In this document: positions 57,718 to 64,000 of the stretch, one piece after another
Layout of the letters: every line of letters starts with the position of its first letter
Position numbering within the stretch: position 1 is the first letter of the stretch
From: Nocardia cyriacigeorgica
GTDB taxonomy: Bacteria; Actinomycetota; Actinomycetes; Mycobacteriales; Mycobacteriaceae
Assembly: GCF_010868145.1 (NCBI RefSeq)
Contig: NZ_JAAGUY010000002.1
Coordinates: 35,005 to 99,004, forward strand
Length of the DNA stretch: 64,000 bases
Reading direction: 5' to 3'
The notes under the pieces: generated by a model
What the model saw: only the letters and a program-made list of their open reading frames with translations
Databases searched by the model: none
What the model was told of the DNA's origin: nothing
Translations under genes and position numbers: made by a program

Positions 57718-58193
57718 GTGTTCGATCCTGCCATGCGTACCGTACGATTGCGGACTTCCATACCCGGCCATCGGTGAGGACACCGGATGCCTCGCCACAC
57801 CGGGTGCAGCGGGGTCCGCGTAGGTTATGCCCCGCCGCCTCCGGACCGATGCCCCGATTTCCGGGGACATGTGGATAGATCGGTGTAGTTATCCACAGAT
57901 TCCACAACCTGATCCACAGGCGTCAGCTATCGGTGAGCGTCCTGTCCACAGGGAGACACTATCGGGTGTCTCATCAGCGTGATCACTGCTCGGCGGGTTG
58001 CGAACGACCGATCCGGGACTCCCCTCCAGCCATCCCGGAGCGGTCATTCGCCGCCTCTTCGGGAGCTGCGCCTTCGAAGCTCCCGACATGTACTTGGACG
58101 GAAGCGGTCCGGATTCGGTTCCATAAAAAACGACAACCCTAGTGAAAACTTGAAATGCGCCGATCTGGGCGGCGATCTCGGTAGCCTGGCGCT
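57718..58193. other. Gene-free region carrying DnaA-box cluster
   Basis: 476 bases without a convincing gene between divergent genes. It holds the DnaA-box-like cluster (57870-57950) and an AT-rich patch around 58120-58155, which may be the promoter of the gene at 58194. Confidence 0.6.
57870..57950. promoter_or_regulatory. Cluster of DnaA-box-like sequences
   Basis: TTATCCACA at 57889-57897 is a perfect DnaA box. Near-perfect boxes: CTATCCACA (minus strand, 57870-57878), TGATCCACA (57910-57918) and CTGTCCACA (57942-57950, one mismatch to TTGTCCACA). A weak one, GATTCCACA, is at 57898-57906. No dnaA, dnaN or gidA neighbour is present, so this is not the standard oriC context; a titration or regulatory site is possible. 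Confidence 0.65.
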
Positions 58194-58805
58194 ATGAACT
58201 CGAGCAGGGGGCTACTTGACGGATTGGACACCGCCGGAATCGACGTCGCACTGTCGGAGGCCGCGTGCCTCGGTCTCGACGTCGACGCCGAGGCCGGCAC
58301 ACTTCGACTCGACCTGGAGGTACTGACTCTCCCGAAACAGGAGAAAACCTCCGCGGACACCAAGGTCCGCATGACCTTCCACGGCGTCACCCGGGTCGCG
58401 GCCTCGCTGCGCATCCATCGATGGGACGACGTCGAACCCACCGTGCTGCCGCTCGAGCTGACCGGGCTCGGCGATGCCATCACCAGTTTCGGCGGCGGCC
58501 GGTTGCACGGCTGGGAATTCATCGATCTCGACGACAGCGGCTGGTCACTGTGGAGCGAGCTGTTGAGCTTCGACACCATGATCGATCAGCGGGTGTCCGC
58601 GCACGTGCTCGAGTTCTCGCAGGAGGAAGGCCTCGATCCGCGCGAACTCGACGTCCGGGTGTGGTTCGACACCATCACCATCCACGATGTCAACGGCACC
58701 GAGATCCCGCTGAAGGATTTCGTCTCCGGTGGGGTGCGTTGGTGGGAGGCACACGACGCGGGCGATCCGCGCACCAGGCGCCCCGGTATCGCCCCTCCGC
58801 TGTAG
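58194..58805 (+). CDS. Hypothetical protein of unknown function
   Basis: 203 residues, soluble, acidic, beta-rich in appearance (LDVDAEAGTLRLDLEVL, WGWEF-type Trp-rich patches such as GWEFIDLDDSGWSLW). No signal peptide, TM or catalytic motif seen. ATG at 58194. It lies between the DnaA-box region and sodA. No family recognised, but length, composition and codon use support a real gene. Confidence 0.72.
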   Translation: MNSSRGLLDGLDTAGIDVALSEAACLGLDVDAEAGTLRLDLEVLTLPKQEKTSADTKVRMTFHGVTRVAASLRIHRWDDVEPTVLPLELTGLGDAITSFGGGRLHGWEFIDLDDSGWSLWSELLSFDTMIDQRVSAHVLEFSQEEGLDPRELDVRVWFDTITIHDVNGTEIPLKDFVSGGVRWWEAHDAGDPRTRRPGIAPPL

Positions 58806-58899
58806 GGCTACGCGAGTTATCTGTCCCGCCCGACTAGTTCGTCGTACCAGGACGTGGTTCGATGCTACGAGTGCGGTTCTTTCGGTCGCCGATGCCCTT

Positions 58900-59022
58900 G
58901 ACGTGCGCACGTCCGGACCGCCCGAGTGAGCGCCATCACCGGAATGCCGGGGCATCGGGGCGAGTTGGAACCGATCGGGTGTACGAATGATGGTCGAGAG
59001 CGCTCGCGAGGTTCGCGAGCGC
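58900..59022 (+). promoter_or_regulatory. sodA upstream region: palindrome and 5'-UTR hairpin
   Basis: GACGTGCGCACGTC (58900-58913) is a perfect 14-bp palindrome beside a TTGACG element. A 10-bp perfect stem with a 3-base loop (59000-59022, GCGCTCGCGA / TCGCGAGCGC) ends 10 bases before the sodA RBS. Either may control sodA; no binding protein can be named. Confidence 0.45.
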
Positions 59023-59046
59023 GCGGCCCGACAAGGAAGGGACATC

Positions 59047-59670
59047 GTGGCTGAGTACACGCTGCCGGATCTGGATTACGACTACAGCGCCCTGGAACCC
59101 CACATCTCCGGGCAGATCAACGAGATTCACCATTCCAAGCACCACGCCGCCTACGTCGCCGGTGTGAACACCGCGCTCGAGAAGCTCGAAGCAGCTCGCG
59201 AAGCCGGTGATCACGGCGCCATCTTCCTCAACGAGAAGAACCTCGCGTTCCACCTCGGCGGACACGTCAACCACTCCATCTGGTGGAAGAACCTCTCGCC
59301 CAACGGTGGCGACAAGCCGGTCGGCGAGCTGGCCGCGGCCATCGACGACCAGTTCGGCTCGTTCGACAAGTTCCGCGCGCAGTTCACCGCCGCGGCCAAC
59401 GGTCTGCAGGGCTCGGGCTGGGCGGTGCTCGGCTACGACACCCTCGGCCAGAAGCTGCTGACCTTCCAGCTCTACGACCAGCAGGCCAACGTGCCGCTCG
59501 GCATCATCCCGCTGCTGCAGGTCGACATGTGGGAGCACGCGTTCTACCTGCAGTACAAGAACGTCAAGGCCGACTACGTGACCGCGTTCTGGAACGTCGT
59601 CAATTGGGCCGACGTGCAGGAGCGCTTCGCCAGGGCCGTCAGCGAGGGCAAGGGCCTCATCTTCGGCTAG
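59047..59670 (+). CDS. sodA: Superoxide dismutase (Fe/Mn family)
   Basis: 207 residues, the same length as Rv3846. It converts superoxide to O2 and H2O2. Metal ligands: His in [12 protein letters not shown], His in [10 protein letters not shown], Asp and His in [13 protein letters not shown] at 59047 has AAGGAAGG six bases upstream. No signal peptide; mycobacterial SodA is exported by SecA2 without one. Metal choice cannot be settled by eye, although a manganese riboswitch lies 1 kb downstream. Confidence 0.95.
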   Translation: MAEYTLPDLDYDYSALEPHISGQINEIHHSKHHAAYVAGVNTALEKLEAAREAGDHGAIFLNEKNLAFHLGGHVNHSIWWKNLSPNGGDKPVGELAAAIDDQFGSFDKFRAQFTAAANGLQGSGWAVLGYDTLGQKLLTFQLYDQQANVPLGIIPLLQVDMWEHAFYLQYKNVKADYVTAFWNVVNWADVQERFARAVSEGKGLIFG

Positions 59671-60007
59671 GCTCGTCCGCCTCTCCGAGGTTTTTGCCGG
59701 TCGTGGGTGCCAAGGGACTTTCGTACCGGGCCGGCGGTCAGGTGGCTGCCGAGTTCTGGGCGTCCCCGGTGAGTTACCCGTAACCTCGCGAAATCAGTCG
59801 TTGCGCAAGCAACCGACGCGCCCGGGCCGCGACACCATACGGTGTCGCGGCCCTTCGCATTTTCACAGATGAGCGCCCGTCAGCACCGGCTCGTCCACCG
59901 CTCCTAGCACTCTTTGGTACTTGTGTGCCAGATGGTTTGTGGTTCATTCTTCAAGTCCCAGTTCGAGGACGGGCAAGGCCGCCCCCGGTTTCGTGACGGG
60001 AGGCATC
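59671..60007. other. Gene-free stretch after sodA
   Basis: No gene seen. It holds the hairpin at 59824-59853 about 150 bases after the sodA stop. Short open frames here lack RBS. Confidence 0.5.
59824..59865 (+). terminator. Terminator downstream of sodA
   Basis: GGGCCGCGACACC (59824-59836) pairs perfectly with GGTGTCGCGGCCC (59841-59853), loop ATAC, followed by TTCGCATTTTC. Confidence 0.82.
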
Positions 60008-60535
60008 ATGCGTAGCAATGGTCCGATCGGCGTCACGCCGTTCCAAGCCCGCGGATCCCTGTGCGGGTTCGTCATCTCCGGCCGCTGGCCCGACACCACC
60101 AAGGAATGGGCGCAGCTCCTTGTGCTCGCGGTGCGGGTGGCCAGCATGCCGGGACTGCTGTCCACTTCGACGGTCTTCGGCGCGCGGGAGGATCTGCCGG
60201 AGGATCCCGAACCCGGCACCGTGGGCCTGGTGCTCGCCGAAGGGCCGGTACTCGGCGAGGACGCGGTGACGCCGGGAAAGTTTGCCGATCATGTGCCGCC
60301 CGCCCTGCTGATGCTGCATCCACCGTCGGAAACCAACCCATCGCTGCCCGAATGCACCGGCGCCGCCTCGGGTTGCGTGCTACTGCCCGGGGTCCCACAT
60401 CTAGGGCTCGAGCACCGGGCGGCGTGGGCCGAAGCGGAGTTGGACGGAACGGTGACCTCGCTGGTCAGCCGGGTCGGTCTCGATCCGATCAGCGATCCCG
60501 ATACCGCAGTTCTGGCTATGCTGCTCGCCGCGTAA
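60008..60535 (+). CDS. Conserved hypothetical protein (Rv3847-like)
   Basis: 175 residues from ATG at 60008 (GGGAGG upstream), close to the ~177 of Rv3847. Contains GSLCGFVISGRWPDTTKEW and GAREDLPEDPEPGTVGLVLAEG; two more Cys occur in the middle (ECTGAASGCVLLPG). No membrane helix or known domain. Lies between sodA and the GDT1-type transporter. Function unknown. Confidence 0.75.
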   Translation: MRSNGPIGVTPFQARGSLCGFVISGRWPDTTKEWAQLLVLAVRVASMPGLLSTSTVFGAREDLPEDPEPGTVGLVLAEGPVLGEDAVTPGKFADHVPPALLMLHPPSETNPSLPECTGAASGCVLLPGVPHLGLEHRAAWAEAELDGTVTSLVSRVGLDPISDPDTAVLAMLLAA

Positions 60536-60639
60536 GGGAACCCGAAAACTAGCGCGCGGATCGCCAAACTTATTGCGCGCATTGCGATTTCGACAACACC
60601 GAGTTGCCGTCGCGATGCTGGGGCGGGTAGAGTCGGCAG

Positions 60640-60775
60640 CAGCGAAGGGGAGTAGCCCCCAATCGCGTAGTCGACATACTGATCCACCGCCGCATGCGGC
60701 GCGGGTCCGGCTGCGTGAACCGGATCCCATCCGGTGGGCGAGACCTTCGGCCGAGACAACCTTTTCGTTGCCGGC
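60640..60775 (+). ncRNA. yybP-ykoY (manganese) riboswitch
   Basis: Three conserved blocks of the yybP-ykoY class are in order: AAGGGGAGTAGCC (60645-60657), TCGACATACTG (60671-60681) and GCGAGACC (60738-60745). Variable hairpins lie between them. It ends about 50 bases before the ATG of a GDT1-type transporter gene. This class binds Mn(II) and turns on exporters. Read by eye; no covariance model was run. Confidence 0.82.
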
Positions 60776-60827
60776 CGGAGGCGTCCCGTTTCCCGGCCGG
60801 CTGGCCGGAGACCGGGAGTGCACGCCA

Positions 60828-61556
60828 ATGATCGCCATTGTATTGCTGAGCGTCGGCATCGTCTTTCTCGCCGAACTCGGTGACAAGTCCCAGCTGATGG
60901 CGCTGACGTTCGCGCTGCGCTATCGCTGGTGGGTGGTCCTCGGCGGTATCGCCACCGCAACGGCCGCAGTGCACGTCATCTCGGTGGCGGTCGGCCACTT
61001 CCTCGGCGCGGCCCTGCCCACCACCGCCATCGCGCTGGTTGCCGCGCTCACCTTTCTCGCCGTCGGCATCTGGACGCTGCGCGAACACGTCGACCCCGAC
61101 GACGAAGAAGCGCCCAAGGTGTCACGCCTCGCGACGGCGGCCCCCTTCTTCGTGGTGCTGTCGGCGTTCCTGCTGGCCGAACTCGGCGACCGCACCATGT
61201 TCGCGACCGCTGCGTTGGCCACCGATTACGACTGGGCCGGGGTCTGGCTCGGTTCGACCATCGGCATGGTCGCCGCCGACGCCCTGGCCATCGCGGTCGG
61301 CATCCTGGTCGGCAAGCATCTGCCCGAGCGCGCCATCGGCATCGGTTCGGGCCTGCTGTTCCTGTTCTTCGGCTCCTTGACGCTCACCGGCATCGTGTGG
61401 CCGAACCTCGGCACCCTGCCCGGTGCGGCGGTCGCCGTTGTTGTTCCGCTCATCGCCGGTGCGGTGATGTATGCGCTGATCCGGCGGCGCGCAGAAGTCA
61501 CCGCGCAGGGCGATCCGGCGGATTTCCGGGTTCAACCCGCCGACGAGGTGCGGTAG
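60828..61556 (+). CDS. GDT1/TMEM165 (UPF0016) family Mn transporter
   Basis: 242 residues, about six TM helices in two homologous halves. Both carry the family motif: AELGDKSQL (near 15) and AELGDRTMF (near 120). Such proteins move Mn(II)/Ca(II) out of the cytosol. ATG at 60828. A yybP-ykoY riboswitch directly upstream supports an Mn exporter. Synteny resembles Rv3848. Confidence 0.88.
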   Translation: MIAIVLLSVGIVFLAELGDKSQLMALTFALRYRWWVVLGGIATATAAVHVISVAVGHFLGAALPTTAIALVAALTFLAVGIWTLREHVDPDDEEAPKVSRLATAAPFFVVLSAFLLAELGDRTMFATAALATDYDWAGVWLGSTIGMVAADALAIAVGILVGKHLPERAIGIGSGLLFLFFGSLTLTGIVWPNLGTLPGAAVAVVVPLIAGAVMYALIRRRAEVTAQGDPADFRVQPADEVR

Positions 61557-61586
61557 GGCCTCGACTCCGACCCGCAGCGGCTCCCG

Positions 61587-62246
61587 CTACGCCAGTGCCT
61601 GCCCGTACAGCGCTCCACCGCGCCCGACGAGTTCCAGTAGCGGTTCACGGAGCGCGAGCAGCCCCGGCATATCGTCGACCGCGACCTTTCCGGTCACCAT
61701 TGATCCGATCGCGGCGGCGAGGGTCTGGCAGGCGAAGCGTTGTTCGGCGGTGCGGGCGTCGAGGACATCGACGATCCGTTCCACGAAGAGGTCCTGCAGC
61801 TCGATGCGGCGCGCGACCGCTTTCGAACCGACCGCGTATACCTCGACCAGGAACAGCCGAGCGCTGGCCGGATCGTCGGCCAGATGCTGCAGATAGGTGC
61901 CGAGAAGCCGGCTCATCCGGTCGGTCGGGTCGGTCTCGGGCTCCGCGCCCGAATCGGCTGCCGGAGTATCGGTCTCGGCGATCCTGCCGAGCAACTGCTG
62001 CACGGCGCGCTCGTAAGCGGCCTCGAAACAGTCTTCCTTGGAACGGAATTGCTCGTAGAACGTCTCCCGCGACACACCGGCCTTCTTCAGGATCGCCGCG
62101 ACCGACGTTCCCACATAGCCGCTGTCGACCATGGCCTCCCCCATCGCCTGCAGAATCCGCTCCCGCTGCGAGGCGACGACCTGCTCCCGGGGCAGACCGT
62201 GCCTGCCGCGCGGCAGCTGGCGGAGACTGGTGGCCGGGTCGGTCAT
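61587..62246 (-). CDS. TetR-family transcriptional regulator
   Basis: 219 residues. N-terminal HTH (about 25-70): QRERILQAMGEAM, TSVAAILKKAGVSRETFYEQFRSKEDCF. The C-terminal ligand domain is variable. ATG at 62246 lies five bases after the SDR stop, forming a two-gene minus-strand operon. It probably controls that operon or the divergent SDR; ligand unknown. Confidence 0.88.
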   Translation of the reverse strand: MTDPATSLRQLPRGRHGLPREQVVASQRERILQAMGEAMVDSGYVGTSVAAILKKAGVSRETFYEQFRSKEDCFEAAYERAVQQLLGRIAETDTPAADSGAEPETDPTDRMSRLLGTYLQHLADDPASARLFLVEVYAVGSKAVARRIELQDLFVERIVDVLDARTAEQRFACQTLAAAIGSMVTGKVAVDDMPGLLALREPLLELVGRGGALYGQALA

Positions 62247-62251
62247 GCGGG

Positions 62252-63148
62252 CTACTCCGGTGTTCGGTCGGGCGGATGCTGATCCATTCTGCTGGTATGC
62301 GTGGGCTGCTCGGTCGTGAAGGGTGTCGCTTCGGTCCGGGCTATGCGCAGCGCGTCGGCCACTCCCCGCCGCAGGCCCAGGTCGGTGACCCGTTGCGCGA
62401 TCGGCCGGAACGGCAGCACGAACGTCACCCACCAGGGCGAAACGACACGTCGGCGGCGCCGCGCGATCGCTCGCTCGACGGCGTCGATCGCGGGGCCCAG
62501 CGGTGCCACACCGGACACCGTCGCCTTCCCCAGCAGTGAGCGGGCGGCTTCGGTGCCGAATCCGCGTGAGGTCATATCGGTGTCGAGCTCGGCGAAGTAG
62601 GCAACACCGACCTTGGCCCCGGTGTGGCGCAGTTCATGGCGCAGGGTGTCGCCGAGCGCTTCGACCCCCGCTTTGGACGCGCTGTATGCGCCGAGCAGCG
62701 GGAGGTGCACCGCCGCAGCCAACGACGAGACCACCAGCGCGTAGCCATCGGAATGCGAGATATGCGGTCCCGCCGCGCGCACCGTGTAGTACACGCCGAG
62801 CACATTGACCGCTATCGTCTGCTCCATCACCACGGGATCGCCGCCGATCAACGGCAGCTGTTTGGCGACGCCCGCGTTGGCGACGACCACGTCCAGTCCG
62901 CCGAGTTCACCGACGACCGCCTCCACCCCCGCGTCCACCTGCGCGCGGTCGCTCACATCGCAGTAGCGCCACGGGGCATCCCCGCATTCGCGCGCCACCT
63001 TCCCGAGCAGCTCCGGTTCCAGTCCGAGCAGTGCCACTTCGGCACCGTGTGCGAACAACTGCCTGGCCAGTGCGGCTCCGATGCCGCGGGCCGCACCAGT
63101 GATCAGCACCCGGCGACCGGCGACCGATCCACCAAATATCGACGTCAT
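62252..63148 (-). CDS. Short-chain dehydrogenase/reductase
   Basis: 298 residues. Cofactor motif TGAARGIGAALA near residue 17, NAG motif VVANAG, and catalytic YSASK (Ser in VVSSLAAAVH precedes). ATG at 63148; an upstream ATG at 63175 is weaker. A C-terminal RRRRRVVSPWWVTFVLPF segment suggests membrane association. It acts on an alcohol/ketone, substrate unknown. Divergent from another SDR 154 bases away. Confidence 0.87.
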   Translation of the reverse strand: MTSIFGGSVAGRRVLITGAARGIGAALARQLFAHGAEVALLGLEPELLGKVARECGDAPWRYCDVSDRAQVDAGVEAVVGELGGLDVVVANAGVAKQLPLIGGDPVVMEQTIAVNVLGVYYTVRAAGPHISHSDGYALVVSSLAAAVHLPLLGAYSASKAGVEALGDTLRHELRHTGAKVGVAYFAELDTDMTSRGFGTEAARSLLGKATVSGVAPLGPAIDAVERAIARRRRRVVSPWWVTFVLPFRPIAQRVTDLGLRRGVADALRIARTEATPFTTEQPTHTSRMDQHPPDRTPE

Positions 63149-63302
63149 AGGGCCGACCGTACCACCTACGAACAACGATGTTCGTAAATAGTGCGGACCG
63201 GCCGGCCACTACGGAGGGAGCCGTGACCCGCACCTCATTCCGCACCTATTAGGGTGCAATTGACGAAGGGCCAACTGGCTTGTCACGAACGAGAGGACCA
63301 TC

Positions 63303-64000
63303 GTGGAGATTTCGGGTTCCGCCGCCATTGTCACCGGAGGCGCGTCCGGCCTCGGCGCCGCCACCGCCAAGCGTTTCGCCGAACTGGGCGCCACCGTCTT
63401 CGGGCTCGACGTGCCGCAGTCGATCGAGCGCGCCGGCGACAACGTGCCTGCCGGTGTCACTCTCCTTCCCGCCGACGTGACCAGCAACGACGAGGTCAGC
63501 GCCGCGGTGGCGAAGGTCGTCGAGTCCGGTGTGCCGCTGCGCATCGTGGTCAACTGCGCCGGTGTCGGCTGGGCGGGTCGCATCCTGTCCAAGAACGGCC
63601 CGCACGATCTGGAACTGTTCCGCACCGTCATCACGGTCAACCTGCTCGGCACCTTCAATGTGATGCGCCTGGCCGCCGACGCCATCGCCAAGACCGATCC
63701 GGTCGACGACTACGGCCAGCGCGGCGTCGTCATCAACACCGCCTCGGTCGCCGCGTTCGAGGGCCAGATCGGCCAGATCGCCTACTCGGCCTCCAAGGGT
63801 GGCGTGCACGGTATGACCGTTCCCGCCGCCCGCGACCTGGCCCAGTTCGGCATCCGGGTCAACACCATCGCCCCCGGCATCATCGACACCCCGATGCTGG
63901 CCGGTGTCACCGAGGAATACCGCAAGGGCCTCGAGGCCGGTGTGCCGTTCCCGTCGCGGCTGGGCCGCCCGGACGAGTACGCGCAGCTGTCGCAGTACAT
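63303..64000 (+). CDS. Short-chain dehydrogenase, 3-hydroxyacyl-CoA dehydrogenase type II-like (partial)
   Basis: Cut by the window end; 232 residues visible. GTG at 63303 has GAGAGGA upstream. TGGASGLGAATA is the cofactor motif and NCAG follows; catalytic Tyr/Lys are near 161/165 (YSASKGG). The tail INTIAPGIIDTPML and VPFPSRLGRPDEYAQL resembles HSD17B10-type 3-hydroxyacyl-CoA dehydrogenases. Probable role in fatty acid oxidation. Confidence 0.87.
   Translation, partial: MEISGSAAIVTGGASGLGAATAKRFAELGATVFGLDVPQSIERAGDNVPAGVTLLPADVTSNDEVSAAVAKVVESGVPLRIVVNCAGVGWAGRILSKNGPHDLELFRTVITVNLLGTFNVMRLAADAIAKTDPVDDYGQRGVVINTASVAAFEGQIGQIAYSASKGGVHGMTVPAARDLAQFGIRVNTIAPGIIDTPMLAGVTEEYRKGLEAGVPFPSRLGRPDEYAQLSQY

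Noticed and set aside
57870..57950. Replication origin (oriC)
   Set aside because: DnaA boxes are present, but no dnaA, dnaN, parAB or gidA genes are nearby; kept as a cluster, not an origin.

Overview
The window comes from a high-GC mycolic-acid actinomycete, most likely a Nocardia or close relative. The evidence is the arabinogalactan/mycolate gene block, a PE/PPE/EspG set, IdeR and CsoR type operators, and a gene order that follows the Mycobacterium tuberculosis Rv3804c-Rv3848 region (from memory of that genome) with several insertions. No rRNA, insertion sequence, prophage or CRISPR array was seen. One tRNA (Gly-GCC) is present.

Layout. (1) 48-8045, minus strand: cell-wall block transcribed glf, glfT2, PAP2 phosphatase, ubiA (DPPR synthase), aftB, then an antigen-85-like mycolyltransferase; the four middle junctions are overlapping or only a few bases long. 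(2) 8267-14908: a small membrane protein, a TipA-like MerR regulator, a SpoIID/LytB protein divergent from a PGRP amidase with LGFP repeats, and a HAD phosphatase. (3) 15081-22992: oligopeptide ABC transporter with two permeases, a fused double ATPase, two tandem paralogous lipoprotein binding proteins and a coupled membrane protein. (4) 23102-24690: FadR-type regulator and a fatty acid hydroxylase-like protein. (5) 24979-30067: copper module with two near-identical CsoR-type operators, a DHA2 MFS exporter, a His-rich exported protein with an internal duplication, a 43-codon mini-gene and CopA.

(6) 30085-42972: tRNA-Gly, an acyltransferase, a lipoprotein, an MBL-fold/Rieske protein, a DUF606 transporter, a DUF2236 protein, an MFS transporter, a GGDEF/EAL protein, serS and an aldehyde dehydrogenase. 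(7) 43155-48994: septum-formation protein and small metallopeptidase, an orphan PE-PPE-EspG trio, then a phosphoglycerate-mutase-like protein and pheA. (8) 49060-54262: iron region with a 19-bp IdeR box, a DUF2470 protein, a CPBP protease, an LCP protein and two tandem ferritins, one of which has lost two ferroxidase ligands; a possible 20-residue peptide gene follows. (9) 54499-57717: DUF5926, glpQ-like, DUF4328 and rhodanese genes. (10) 57870-57950: a cluster of DnaA-box-like sequences in a gene-free stretch. (11) 58194-64000: a hypothetical protein, sodA, an Rv3847-like protein, a yybP-ykoY (Mn) riboswitch ahead of a GDT1-type transporter, a TetR/SDR pair, and a second SDR cut by the window edge.

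Themes: cell-envelope assembly (regions 1, 2, and the LCP and septum proteins) and metal handling (copper, iron, manganese). The most interesting observations are the H/L-like ferritin pair, the DnaA-box cluster, the copper module with repeated CsoR operators, the orphan PE-PPE-EspG set and the very short peptide gene beside the ferritins. All function calls are by motif reading and remembered family features; no database search was run.
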